From Pararhodobacter sp. (GTDB taxonomy: Bacteria > Pseudomonadota > Alphaproteobacteria > Rhodobacterales > Rhodobacteraceae), in contig JAFIEK010000025.1 in NCBI GenBank assembly GCA_020832545.1, forward strand, positions 1-55,953: a stretch of DNA of 55,953 nucleotides. Reading direction: 5' to 3'. Made by a program: the position numbers and the translations under genes. Within the stretch, counting starts at the first letter, position 1. Each line of letters opens with the position of its first letter. The notes beneath the pieces are model-generated. The model searched no databases, was not told where the DNA came from, and saw nothing but the letters and a program-made list of their open reading frames with translations. Shown piece after piece: positions 9,036 through 17,528 of the stretch.

Positions 9036-9872
9036 ATGACAATCATCCCAGATGCCCCCTCAGCCCTGCGCCTGACGCCGATCGCCCGCCTTGCCGCCGG
9101 TGGTCGCTGGCGGGTGGAGGCCATGCGCTCGCTGCGCGAGCCGGTGCTGTTCTGGTTCACGCAAGGGCAAGGGCGGATCACGGTGGCAGGCACCACGCGC
9201 GGCTATGGGCCCCACAACGCCATCTTCATCCCTCCCGGCGTGATGCACGGGTTCGAGATTGCACCGCGCGTGCAAGGCACGGCGGTGTTCTTCGGTCGCA
9301 AGCATGCCCTTGATCTGCCTGCCACCCCCCAGTTCCTGCGCCCCCGCGATCCGATCTCGCAAAAGGAACTGGTCTCGATCCTGGAAAACATCCAGCGCGA
9401 GGCTGAGAGCACGCGCGCCAGCGCCACTCGCGCCGCGCTACACCATCTGGGGCTTCTCGGTGTCTGGCTCGACCGCCAGATTGAGCGCGAGAACAATGTC
9501 GATGTCCTGCCGGGCCGCCCGATGGCCGCGCAGCGCCTCGTCGCACGCTATGCAGCCTTGCTGGAGCGTGATTACCGCTCCAATCTCTCGGTTGGTGAAT
9601 ATGCCGAAGTGCTGGGCGTGACGCCCACGCACCTGACCCGCGCCTGCCGCGCCACATGCGGGCGCGGTGCGCATATGCTGCTTGAAGACCGTATCCTGTT
9701 CGAGGCCCGGCGCCTGCTGGCCGAAACCCGCATGCCGATCAATCAGATCGCGCAGCTTCTGGGCTATAACTCGGCGGGCTACTTCACGCGCGCCTTCCAG
9801 AAAACCGCCGGCATGACCCCCTCGGCCTTCCGCAACAAACCCGGCCACGGCCCGGTCGTGCCGCGCCTGTGA
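9036..9872 (+). CDS. AraC-family transcriptional regulator
   Basis: 278-residue regulator with an N-terminal cupin-type sensor region (about residues 15-95; GYGPHNAIFIPPGVMHGFEI is the metal/ligand barrel segment) and a C-terminal double helix-turn-helix (about 180-270). The latter includes LSVGEYAEVLGVTPTHLTRACR and the classical second helix INQIAQLLGYNSAGYFTRAFQK followed by GMTPSAFR. AGAAGG lies six bases before the ATG at 9036, deciding that start over one seven codons upstream. The ligand and targets are unknown and nothing in the neighbourhood suggests them. Confidence 0.88.
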   Translation: MTIIPDAPSALRLTPIARLAAGGRWRVEAMRSLREPVLFWFTQGQGRITVAGTTRGYGPHNAIFIPPGVMHGFEIAPRVQGTAVFFGRKHALDLPATPQFLRPRDPISQKELVSILENIQREAESTRASATRAALHHLGLLGVWLDRQIERENNVDVLPGRPMAAQRLVARYAALLERDYRSNLSVGEYAEVLGVTPTHLTRACRATCGRGAHMLLEDRILFEARRLLAETRMPINQIAQLLGYNSAGYFTRAFQKTAGMTPSAFRNKPGHGPVVPRL

Positions 9873-9900
9873 AAACCGCACTTTTGTTTATTTCTGTCTG

Positions 9901-9951
9901 AAAATTTCCTCGGGGTGAATGGTCGCAGGCCAGTGGGGGCCGAGGCCCCCT
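9901..9951. repeat. GC-rich palindromic intergenic repeat, copy 1
   Basis: In the gap between the converging AraC-type regulator and the lytic transglycosylase. Read on the plus strand it gives AAAATTTCCTCGGGGTGAAT, then CGCAGGCCA and a perfect stem GGGGGCC/GGCCCCC (9935-9941 with 9944-9950). This is the reverse orientation of the elements at 29469-29519 and 37768-37824. It may serve as a bidirectional transcript end. Confidence 0.6.
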
Positions 9952-9958
9952 GCCCCGC

Positions 9959-10606
9959 TCAGCCAGCCCCCAGAACGATGCGCACATAGTCCGTGGTTTC
10001 GCGGTATGGCGGCACCCCGTTATGGCGCTGCACCGCTTCCGGCCCCGCGTTATAGGCCGCCAGAGCCAGACGCCAGTCGCCGAAACGCTCATACATCATC
10101 CGCAGATACCGCGCCCCGCCATCAAGATTCTGATGCGGATCATCGGCATTGACGCCCAGAAGCGAGGCCGTGTCCGGCATCAGCTGGGCCAATCCGCGCG
10201 CCCCGGCATGCGACACCGCTGCCGGGTTCCAGCGGCTTTCCTGATGTACCAGCCGCAAGAACAGCTCTTCCGGAATATTGTGGCGGCGCGCTGCGGCACG
10301 GGCAAGGTCCAGATAGGGGCCACGATACGCCCCACCATATGCCGGCGTTGCACCATCACGGTGTGCAGAGGGCGGCAAATGCCGGGTAGAGGCTGAATAT
10401 TGCGACGACAGGCGCGTATCCATGAGCCGGGTCTGATTGCGCATCACATCCTGACGCGAGCTACCACTGCCCCCGCCCAGCCGCAGCCCGCTGGCCTCGG
10501 CATGCCCGGCCAGCAGCCCGGCGATGGCCAGGATGGCAACCGCGCCTCCATAAAGCGCGCCGTTGGCAAGTCGTTTCACTGTCTCTGTCCCGTTCTTGCG
10601 CCGCAT
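9959..10606 (-). CDS. Lytic transglycosylase, SLT domain
   Basis: Exported 215-residue murein lytic transglycosylase. Residues 1-38 form a signal peptide (basic start, then [19 protein letters not shown]). The C-terminal half is a compact SLT domain with catalytic Glu in [20 protein letters not shown], then QLMPDTA, and [24 protein letters not shown]. The start at 10606 is preferred because it places the signal peptide at the N-terminus; an in-frame ATG at 10678 would add 24 unlikely residues. Divergent from ssb. Confidence 0.9.
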   Translation of the reverse strand: MRRKNGTETVKRLANGALYGGAVAILAIAGLLAGHAEASGLRLGGGSGSSRQDVMRNQTRLMDTRLSSQYSASTRHLPPSAHRDGATPAYGGAYRGPYLDLARAAARRHNIPEELFLRLVHQESRWNPAAVSHAGARGLAQLMPDTASLLGVNADDPHQNLDGGARYLRMMYERFGDWRLALAAYNAGPEAVQRHNGVPPYRETTDYVRIVLGAG

Positions 10607-10753
10607 GGGCTGCGACAGAAAACCATAACCGCGAATCGCGCCCGGGCCAAGCCGCACCGGCTCGGCATCATTAATCAATTTTCAACCCTGATCGCGTGGT
10701 GTACCCAAGAGGCCAATCAGATTCGCAACGCGACGCGGGAAAGGACACAGCGC

Positions 10754-11248
10754 ATGGCAGGCTCGGTCAACAAGGTCATCCTCATCGGCAATCTTGGCCG
10801 CGACCCCGAGGCGCGCAGCTTTCCCAATGGCGGCAAGGTGGTCAACCTGCGCATCGCCACTTCGGAAAGCTGGCGCGACAAGGCTTCGGGCGAGCGCCGT
10901 GAGCGGACCGAATGGCATTCGGTCGCCATTTTTTCCGAGCCGCTGGGCCGGATTGCAGAGCAGTATCTGCGCAAGGGCTCGAAGGTCTATATCGAGGGCC
11001 AGCTGGAAACCCGCAAATGGCAAGACCAGAGCGGCGCTGACCGCTACTCGACCGAGGTTGTTCTGCGCCCCTTTAGCGGCAACCTGACCTTGCTTGACGG
11101 GCGTGGCGGCGACGGCGGCGGTGCCGGAGGCGGCGGCGGGGGTGGCGGCTATGGCAGCGGCTCCTCGGGCGGCGGCGGGTCGCAGGGCGGCGCGCAAGGC
11201 GGCGGTTTCGGCGGTGCGTCGGACATGGATGACGAAATCCCGTTCTGA
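10754..11248 (+). CDS. ssb: Single-stranded DNA-binding protein
   Basis: Binds ssDNA in replication and repair. The 164-residue product has an OB fold (about residues 1-110: [46 protein letters not shown]) and a very glycine-rich linker (about 113-155). The conserved acidic tip DMDDEIPF recruits partner proteins. The ATG at 10754 gives the family N-terminus MAGSVNKV. Monocistronic, followed by tRNA-Gly. Confidence 0.96.
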   Translation: MAGSVNKVILIGNLGRDPEARSFPNGGKVVNLRIATSESWRDKASGERRERTEWHSVAIFSEPLGRIAEQYLRKGSKVYIEGQLETRKWQDQSGADRYSTEVVLRPFSGNLTLLDGRGGDGGGAGGGGGGGGYGSGSSGGGGSQGGAQGGGFGGASDMDDEIPF

Positions 11249-11323
11249 AGATTTCACCAATGCCGGCCCGGCGCTTCAGCCCCTTGACGCAGCCCCGCGC
11301 CAAGGCTAGAGCGTCGCGCACAG

Positions 11324-11397
11324 GCGGGTATGATGTAATGGTAGCCTGTCAGCTTCCCAAGCTGAACGCGCGGGTTCGATTCCCGCTACCCGCTCCA
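11324..11397 (+). tRNA. tRNA-Gly (anticodon CCC)
   Basis: A complete cloverleaf is visible. The acceptor stem GCGGGTA (11324-11330) pairs with TACCCGC (11387-11393). The anticodon arm is TCAGC-TTCCCAA-GCTGA with CCC in positions 34-36. The T arm GCGGG-TTCGATT-CCCGC is followed by a discriminator T and an encoded CCA (11395-11397). A minus-strand frame crossing it is the usual spurious translation of an antisense tRNA. Confidence 0.95.
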
Positions 11398-11707
11398 ACA
11401 AATTGATGCGATAATCATCTGTTTTTGTTAAATAAAAACCACCTATTGCGCCCCTGAAGACCCACTCGGCTTCGGGAGCAAATAGACAACACGGGCAAGT
11501 TTCAGCCAGGAATTCCCAAACAGTCCCGAAGAAACCGCCGAAGAATGCTCTTCGAACGTTCCGCTGCAAGGCCAGGCTGAATTCGTGGTCAGACCCCTGC
11601 GCTTGCATCGAACGGCTTGGTGCTCGCTGCCGCCCTTATTGCTCCGCCACCATTGACCAGGAGCTGTAATTAGAGGGAATTTGCGGGATGGCTATGGCGA
11701 TGGCAAA
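11398..11707. other. Intergenic stretch with no gene seen
   Basis: About 310 bases between tRNA-Gly and the universal stress protein gene. It is slightly more AT-rich than its surroundings. A weak 6-bp inverted repeat (GTTTTT/AAAAAC) lies just after the tRNA near 11421-11440 and could be its terminator. I see no coding frame with family resemblance. The accessory region begins here. Confidence 0.5.
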
Positions 11708-12499
11708 TCATGCCTGCGGTGGCACCGCCAGAATGTCGATTTCCAGACTGCCCATCAGTTCTTGCGCAACGCTCCCCAGGAACAACCGTTTCACGCCGGA
11801 AAGCCCGCGCGTGCCGATCACAAGAAGATCGGGACGTGCCTGTTCGGCCAGGCCCGCGATGGCGTCTGCGCCGACGCCCTCAATGATGCGCGCACTGTAG
11901 CTCAGATTGCCAAGATCGAGCTTTTGAATGAACCGCCCAAGCTCACGACGCGTGGACTGGAATTCGCGCTCGGTTTCTTCATGAACTCGCTCGGCAGGGA
12001 TGCCGGCATGGGTCATCATCTGTCGGGTGATCGGTGCGTAGCCGTGGATGAAGGTGACATCCGCATCGTCCAGCAGTCCCAATGCATGCGCCTTGCGGGC
12101 AGCATGGCCCGATGTCTCGGACATATCGGTTGCGATGAACACCTTGCGCCAGCGCTCTCCGGTCTTCGAGTTGGCCATCAGGACCGGGCGGCCCGCCGTT
12201 CGGGTGACGCGCTCGATTGTCGTGCCGATGAACACGTCGCGCAGATACCGACGACGATGCGCGCCCATCACGATAAGGTCAGCGTCGCGCGCCTGGGCTT
12301 CCTCGCCGATAGTTTGAAAGGCGTGACCCTTGGTGACGGCGATCTCTGCTTGAGACGGTGCGCCAAAACCCGCGACCTGGTCAGACAGAAAGCCCTCGGC
12401 GCTGGCTATTTCCTCACGTGCCCGGTTCTCAGGAAGATCGTCCTCGACCACATGCAGCACTGTGTGCTGCCGATCGTGCTGACGATGACCGTATTTCAC
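11708..12499 (-). CDS. Tandem universal stress protein, 5' end truncated
   Basis: Two UspA domains. The second is complete (about residues 120-263: KVFIATDMSET, then DLLVIGTRGLSGVKRLFLGSVAQELM). The first begins abruptly at its second strand (TVLHVVEDDLP) and lacks the first 30-35 residues that should carry the opening beta strand and nucleotide-contacting Asp. The remaining first domain is normal (ADLIVMGAHRRRYLRDVFIGTT). The 12 residues before TVLHVV read antisense to the DUF1538 gene and look like junk, so the gene was probably broken at about 12460. It could still be translated from the ATG at 12499, but a pseudogene is just as likely. Confidence 0.75.
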   Translation of the reverse strand: MKYGHRQHDRQHTVLHVVEDDLPENRAREEIASAEGFLSDQVAGFGAPSQAEIAVTKGHAFQTIGEEAQARDADLIVMGAHRRRYLRDVFIGTTIERVTRTAGRPVLMANSKTGERWRKVFIATDMSETSGHAARKAHALGLLDDADVTFIHGYAPITRQMMTHAGIPAERVHEETEREFQSTRRELGRFIQKLDLGNLSYSARIIEGVGADAIAGLAEQARPDLLVIGTRGLSGVKRLFLGSVAQELMGSLEIDILAVPPQA

Positions 12500-13156
12500 G
12501 CGTTAGTGCTGGGCGTGGTGCCGCAAAACCCCGCCGGGCTCTTGGCCGGGTTTCTGGCGGTGCTGGTCGGCCTGACGTTGCTGGTGCGGGGGCTGGAGAT
12601 GAGCCTGTTTCCGATCGGCGAGGCGCTGGCCGATGCCATGGCACGGCACGGCCACCCGGTCTGGCTGATGGGATTTGCCTTCGCGCTGGGGTTCGGCAGC
12701 ACGGTGGCCGAACCCGCGCTGGCCGCTGTCGCAGCCGAGGCCGCAGCTGCAATGGTGGCCGATCCCGAATTTCCTGCGCTTGAGGCACAGCGCGCCGCGC
12801 TCGCCCTGCAGATCCGCTATGGGGTCGCCTTTGGCCTTGGGCTGGCGCTGATGCTGGGGGTCTGGCGCATCCTCAAGGGGTGGCCCCTGATCTGGCTGGT
12901 GCTGCCGGGTTACGGCGTGATTGCGCTGGTGGCACTGCTGACCGATGCACCATTCGTGGCCGTGGCGCTGGATGCAGGGACGGCGGCCACTTCGGCCATC
13001 AACATACCCTTGATGCTGGCGCTGGGCATCGGGCTTGGCTCGGTGCTGCGCAGCCGGAATGCGCTGGTCGATGGCTTCGGCATGGTGGTGCTGGCCAGCC
13101 TGACGCCGATGCTCGTGTTTCTTGCTGCGGCGTTCGTGCTGGTTGAGGGAGGCTGA
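12452..13156 (+). CDS. DUF1538 membrane protein A
   Basis: 234-residue multipass membrane protein of the DUF1538 family, function unknown. About seven hydrophobic helices. Motifs shared with its downstream partner are AEPALAAVAAEAA (near residue 80), ALDAGTAATSAINIP (near 175) and LVDGFGMVVLA (near 210). The start is uncertain: the ATG at 12452 is used, but homology may begin a little upstream and the 5' end overlaps the truncated stress-protein gene on the other strand, so the first few residues may be altered. One base separates its stop from the next gene's ATG. Confidence 0.8.
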   Translation: MQHCVLPIVLTMTVFHALVLGVVPQNPAGLLAGFLAVLVGLTLLVRGLEMSLFPIGEALADAMARHGHPVWLMGFAFALGFGSTVAEPALAAVAAEAAAAMVADPEFPALEAQRAALALQIRYGVAFGLGLALMLGVWRILKGWPLIWLVLPGYGVIALVALLTDAPFVAVALDAGTAATSAINIPLMLALGIGLGSVLRSRNALVDGFGMVVLASLTPMLVFLAAAFVLVEGG

Positions 13157-13157
13157 G

Positions 13158-13925
13158 ATGCTGGAACTCGTTCTGCGCGAGGCAATCCGCACGGGCCTTG
13201 ACCTTGCGCCCATCCTGCTGATCCTCGGGCTGTTCTCGGCGCGGTTTCTGGTGCGCGACCTTGCCTTGCTGCGCCGAGTGCTGATCGGCATCCTGCACGT
13301 TTCCGTCGGGCTTACCCTGTTTCGCATCGGCCTTGACGGCACGCTGCTGCCGCTTGTGACCGATCTTGCGCGCGGGCTGGCCGAGGGCATGGTCGCCGCC
13401 ATGGCCTGGCCGCAGGTGCTTGCGCTGGTGGCGTTCGCCGTGGTGATCGGCGCCACGGCAGCCCTGATAGAGCCGACGATGGCGGCCACGGCAGACCGGG
13501 TGCATGACCTGACCGGGGGCAGCGTCCGGCCCATGGTGTTGCGCATCGCGGTCGCCGTGGGCTTCGGACTGGGGCTGGGGCTTGGCGGTTTGCGGCTGGT
13601 TTACGGCCTGCCGCTGGGCATGATCCTGGCCCCCATGGTCGTGCTGATGGGCGTGCTGGCCCTGATCGCGCCAAGGCAACTGGTTCCCCTGGCGCTGGAC
13701 AGCGGCGCAATTGCAACTTCGGTCGTCACCGTTCCGATCATCGCAGCCTATGGCGTGGCGGTTGCCGACACCCTGCCGGAACGCAGCGCGCTGGCGGATG
13801 GCTTCGGCATGATCGTGCTCGCCATGATCGGATCTGCGGTTTCGGTGCTGGCAGCGGCAACCCTGGACGACCGTTTGCGTCGTCGCGACCCTGACACAAC
13901 GAAAGAAGAAGGAGATAGGCCATGA
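13158..13925 (+). CDS. DUF1538 membrane protein B
   Basis: 255-residue paralogue of the upstream protein, with a similar helix pattern and a charged, probably cytoplasmic, C-terminal tail. Shared motifs: IEPTMAATAD near residue 110, ALDSGAIATSVVTVP near 190 and LADGFGMIVLA near 215. GAGGGAGG lies just before the ATG. The one-base gap upstream and the four-base ATGA overlap with the PII-like gene downstream imply a coupled three-gene operon. Two unequal paralogues encoded side by side suggest a heterodimeric membrane complex; this is inference. Confidence 0.85.
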   Translation: MLELVLREAIRTGLDLAPILLILGLFSARFLVRDLALLRRVLIGILHVSVGLTLFRIGLDGTLLPLVTDLARGLAEGMVAAMAWPQVLALVAFAVVIGATAALIEPTMAATADRVHDLTGGSVRPMVLRIAVAVGFGLGLGLGGLRLVYGLPLGMILAPMVVLMGVLALIAPRQLVPLALDSGAIATSVVTVPIIAAYGVAVADTLPERSALADGFGMIVLAMIGSAVSVLAAATLDDRLRRRDPDTTKEEGDRP

Positions 13926-14275
13926 AGTTCAAGCTGATCATTGCCTTCCTGCCCGATGCGCGGCTGGAAAAGGTGCTGGAGGCCGCGCGCGAGGTGGGCG
14001 CCACGGGGTCGACCGTCATCACATCTGCGCGGGGCGAGGGGTTGGAGCGTGAACAAAAGTTCCTCGGACTCGAGGTAACCTCACATCGCAATCTTGCGTT
14101 CTGGCTTGTCGAGGAAAGCGTCGCACCAAAGGTTCTGGCGACGATTGCCTCCATCGGCCGCTTCGAGGAGGAGCGCGGCGCGGGCATTGCCTGCCAGATC
14201 GACGTCGATGAGGCAGTCGGATTGATGCGCCAAATCAAGGCTCTGGAGGGAAGCACTGAGAGTAACAGGGATTGA
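13922..14275 (+). CDS. PII-like signal protein
   Basis: 117-residue protein of the P-II/GlnB superfamily in its short PII-like form. It starts MKFKLIIAFLPDARLEKVLEAAREVGATGSTVI (typical first beta-alpha-beta). The loop region is SARGEGLE where GlnB has a long T-loop with Tyr51, so no uridylylation site is present. The C-terminal half has a ferredoxin-like repeat and ACQIDVDEAVGL. A good ribosome site (AAGGAG) precedes the ATG, which overlaps the DUF1538 B stop. By analogy with SbtB-type proteins it probably gates the membrane partners in response to a nucleotide; the ligand cannot be read from sequence. Confidence 0.85.
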   Translation: MKFKLIIAFLPDARLEKVLEAAREVGATGSTVITSARGEGLEREQKFLGLEVTSHRNLAFWLVEESVAPKVLATIASIGRFEEERGAGIACQIDVDEAVGLMRQIKALEGSTESNRD

Positions 14276-14359
14276 CGATCAGGCGAAAAGGACGCATTCA
14301 ACAAAGGGCTTCCCAACCTTCACTCCCACACAGCCGCGGTTGCGGCTTTCGGCCATGTC

Positions 14360-16861
14360 ATGGATGTCATTTCGCTCGTCGGCATTGTTGCCGCACTCTT
14401 CGTCGTCATTTCCCTGAGCGAGCCCCTCGCTGACCGAACACGGCTGCCCTATACGGTGGTGCTGGCGCTAATCGGAGGGCTGATCGGCACCGTCGCGATT
14501 TACCTGGCCGAACATGGCCGTAACCTTCTTGGTTTGCCTCTGACGATCGAGGTATTCGAGTTCAGTATCCGCTCAAATGTATTCTTGTATGTGCTGCTGC
14601 CGACGCTTCTGTTTCAGGTCGCGCTGGGTCTCAATCTGCGCCGCATGGCGGATGACTGGGTGCCAATTCTTGTCATGGCTGTGCTGGCCGTTGTGGTCGC
14701 AACCTTTACCATCGGTTTCGCGCTGACGCCGTTCACCACGCTGCCGCTGATGGCCTGCCTGATGCTTGGTGCCATCGTTGCCACCACCGATCCCTCGGCC
14801 GTGGTTTCAATCTTTCGCAACATCGCCGCGCCGCAGCGGCTGACCCGCATCGTCGAAGGGGAAAGCCTGCTCAATGATGCCGCCGCCATCGCGCTTTTCG
14901 GGTTCTTCCTGACCTTCGTCATGCTGGGTGTGCCAAACCCGACACTGCAAGATGCGCTGGTGGGCTTTCCGATCCTGATCGTCGGGGGACTTGGCGTTGG
15001 CTGGGTGTCTGCGCGGATCTGCATTGCGCTTTTTGCCATGCTCTCGCGTTTTCCGCGCGCGCAAGTCTCGCTCAGCGTAGCATTACCCTATGTTGCCTTT
15101 CTGGTGGCAGATCGCCTGCTGGGCGTTTCCGGGGTCATAGCGGTTGTGATGGCTGGCATGACGCTGAACTTTCTGGGGCCGGGACGATTGTCACCAGTAA
15201 ACTGGTCGAACCTGCGCGAAATCTGGGATGTGCTGGCGCATTGGGCCGGGGCGTTGATCTTCCTGTTGGCAGCGCTGCTGGTTCCGCGCTTATTGGGCGA
15301 TGTCCAGCTGCGCGATCTGGGCCTGATCGGGGTGGTGGTGGTTGCGGCAATCGCTGCACGGGTCTTCATACTCTATGCTGTTTTGCCGCTGCTGACTGCG
15401 ATGCGCCTGTCACCGCGTGTCGACCGCCCTTATCGCGTGGCAATCCTGTGGGGAGGTCTGCGTGGTGCCGTCACGCTAGCACTGGCTCTGGCCGTGACCG
15501 AAAACCTGAGTGTTCCGGTGGATATCCGCCGCGAGGTTGGCATTCTTGCCACCGGTTTCACGCTCTTCACTCTTTTGGTGCAAGGGACGACACTGCGCTG
15601 GATAATTTCGTTTCTGGGGTTGGACAAGCTTAGCCGACTTGACCGCGCGCTTTCAAATCAGGTCATTGCTGTCGCGCTGCAGAATGTGCGCGAGGAAGTG
15701 GCAAATACCACCAAACGCCATGAGTTGAGCCACGACATAGTGCGCTCGGAAGCCAAGCGCTTTGCCGAACGGCTGGATGGCGCGATGGAAAAGGCTGAGG
15801 GCGCTGACGAGATCCCGGACCGCGATCGCATCACGCTCGGTCTGGTGGCCCTTGCGGGGCGCGAGCGCGATATGATCCTAGACACGTTTCGGGAGCAGCT
15901 GATATCGGCGCGGCTGGCTGAACAGATGCTCTCGGACGCAGACCGGCTGATTGAGCGGACGCGCACTGGCGGGCGCGATCAATACCGCACGGCAGGCCGG
16001 ATGAGCCTTGTGCGCGGGCGCTGGTATGGGTTCGCGATCTTCCTGCACAACCGTCTGCGGATGTCGCGCCTGCTTGCGCGGATGATGGCTGACCGCTTTG
16101 AAATCCTGCTGAACCAGCGTCTGATCCTGCGCGACATGCACAGATATATTGACGGCAAGATCCGCCGTATACACGGAAAACGCGTGGCCGACCTTCTGCA
16201 TGAATCGCTCAGACGGCGCGAGGAAGAAACGCAATCCGCGCTTGACGGCCTGCGGCTGCAATATCCCGGTTATGCCGAAGAGATCGAGCGTCGTTTTATC
16301 CGGCGAACCTCTTTGCGTCTGGAAGAGCGGGAATACAATGTGCTGTATCAGGACGGCTTGATCGGCCGCGAGCTGTTTACCGCCCTCAAGCAGGAACTGG
16401 GCGAAAAACGCAAACTTGCAGAGGCTCGCCCGGCGCTGGACCTTGCGGTTCAGAAAACCGAACTTGTACGGCAGTTTCCACTGTTCGCGAATATGGATGA
16501 AGACAGGCGCGCCAGGCTCGCCCAGTCGCTCAAGGCGCGGTACGTTCAGCCCGGCGAAGTCTTGATACGCAAGGGCGACATCCCTCGTGAAGTTTACTTC
16601 ATCGCGTCTGGCGCCTTCGAGGTTGAGGTTGCAGGACAAAAGAGCCAACTGGGCCGGGGTGAAATGTTCGGCCAGCTCGCACTCCTGAGCCGGAAAGTGC
16701 GCAGGACGCAGGTGTCAGCATTAAGCCACTCGACCTTGCTTGTTCTTGACGAGGCGCGCTTCAGGCGTCTCCTGGACCGAAATGAGACAATTCGCGATGC
16801 TGTGCGTGAGAGTGCCAAGCAGCGGGGGCTCAAGACCGAGCTTTTGAACATGCCAGAGTGA
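14360..16861 (+). CDS. CPA1-family Na+/H+ antiporter with C-terminal cNMP-binding domain
   Basis: 833 residues. The N-terminal 410 or so form the NhaP/NHE-type transporter with about 12 helices, the TDPSAVVSIF motif (near residue 148) and EGESLLNDAAAIALF (near 168), which carries the ion-binding Asp. A long helical cytoplasmic region follows (about 430-700). The last 120 residues are a cyclic-nucleotide-binding domain: FPLFANMDEDRRARLA, VQPGEVLIRKGDIPREVYFI, and GRGEMFGQLALLS, the phosphate-binding cassette with an R..QVSAL end. It lies 84 bases after the PII-like gene on the same strand. Confidence 0.9.
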   Translation: MDVISLVGIVAALFVVISLSEPLADRTRLPYTVVLALIGGLIGTVAIYLAEHGRNLLGLPLTIEVFEFSIRSNVFLYVLLPTLLFQVALGLNLRRMADDWVPILVMAVLAVVVATFTIGFALTPFTTLPLMACLMLGAIVATTDPSAVVSIFRNIAAPQRLTRIVEGESLLNDAAAIALFGFFLTFVMLGVPNPTLQDALVGFPILIVGGLGVGWVSARICIALFAMLSRFPRAQVSLSVALPYVAFLVADRLLGVSGVIAVVMAGMTLNFLGPGRLSPVNWSNLREIWDVLAHWAGALIFLLAALLVPRLLGDVQLRDLGLIGVVVVAAIAARVFILYAVLPLLTAMRLSPRVDRPYRVAILWGGLRGAVTLALALAVTENLSVPVDIRREVGILATGFTLFTLLVQGTTLRWIISFLGLDKLSRLDRALSNQVIAVALQNVREEVANTTKRHELSHDIVRSEAKRFAERLDGAMEKAEGADEIPDRDRITLGLVALAGRERDMILDTFREQLISARLAEQMLSDADRLIERTRTGGRDQYRTAGRMSLVRGRWYGFAIFLHNRLRMSRLLARMMADRFEILLNQRLILRDMHRYIDGKIRRIHGKRVADLLHESLRRREEETQSALDGLRLQYPGYAEEIERRFIRRTSLRLEEREYNVLYQDGLIGRELFTALKQELGEKRKLAEARPALDLAVQKTELVRQFPLFANMDEDRRARLAQSLKARYVQPGEVLIRKGDIPREVYFIASGAFEVEVAGQKSQLGRGEMFGQLALLSRKVRRTQVSALSHSTLLVLDEARFRRLLDRNETIRDAVRESAKQRGLKTELLNMPE

Positions 16862-17068
16862 CACTACGCGTCAGCCGTCTGCGGCCTGCCTGCTTATGCT
16901 GGTCGTGGACGGCATGGTGATCGACCGCTTTGGCAAAATTCTGCGGATGCAGTGCCGCAACTTTGCAGGCAGCATACCGCCCACCATGTTGGTCACGCTG
17001 CAACTGCGAGCAATTTCCGGGTATGCGCAGCGAATTTCCGCAATCTCCGGATCTGCGGTAATTCCCGA
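16862..17068. other. Degenerate stretch, no intact gene
   Basis: Between the antiporter stop and the terminase-like pseudogene. Short open frames occur but none shows a family I recognise. It may be part of the decayed phage or island material that follows. Confidence 0.4.
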
Positions 17069-17518
17069 TTAGAATTGCTGCGGCAGAAATCGCTGGCCGG
17101 TTCGGTTAAGCCCAGCCGCTGGATGCCGTTGGTGCCGGTCCACCACCAATTTCTGGTCGCGCTTCAGCTTTTCCAAGAGCAACCGCCCTTGCAAAGCCGC
17201 GCGCGCCTGCTTCGCGTGCGCGAAGGTCAACTGACCGCCGCTGGCCTCGGGGTCGGTGCCAAGCCCGGCTTCCCCTAAGCCCTCCTACACTGCAAAACGG
17301 CGCGCCTCTGGCGCCTGGGCATGCGCCGCAGCCCCGCGCTGCATCGCTGGGTCCGTCTGCCCGGCGCATTCAGCATCGGCGCGTGCAGGCTCGATCATGC
17401 CGTCAGCTTCCTGGCTGACCCACCCCGCCGCGATCGCCTTGCGCACCGCAGTATGCGAGGTGCCCGGCAGGCCAAGCGCTGCGCGGTGCTGCGCATATAC
17501 GCTGATCGAAAGCCCCAT
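17069..17518 (-). pseudogene. Phage terminase-small-subunit/Nu1-like protein, amber-interrupted
   Basis: From the ATG at 17518 one frame of 150 codons runs to a TAA at 17069, broken only by an in-frame TAG at 17285-17287. The N-terminal part, MGLSISVYAQHR followed by TAVRKAIAAGWV and MIEPARADAECAGQTDPAMQR, is the winged-helix start and linker common to small DNA-packaging proteins of proteobacterial prophages. After the stop the same frame continues GQLTFAHAKQARAALQGRLL and LEKLKRDQKLVV, the usual coiled-coil core. The last 20 residues diverge. Probably a dead relic with one nonsense mutation and a lost C-terminus. No large terminase subunit is nearby. Confidence 0.65.
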
Positions 17519-17528
17519 CCAGCGAGTG

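Noticed and set aside
11306-11608. Minus-strand 100-codon frame with AGIEPARSAWEADRLPLHHTR
   Set aside because: This is the antisense translation of the tRNA-Gly at 11324-11397, a frequent false protein in databases.
11681-12451. Long plus-strand frame upstream of DUF1538 A
   Set aside because: The 257 codons before the ATG at 12452 are antisense to the universal stress protein gene and show no family of their own.
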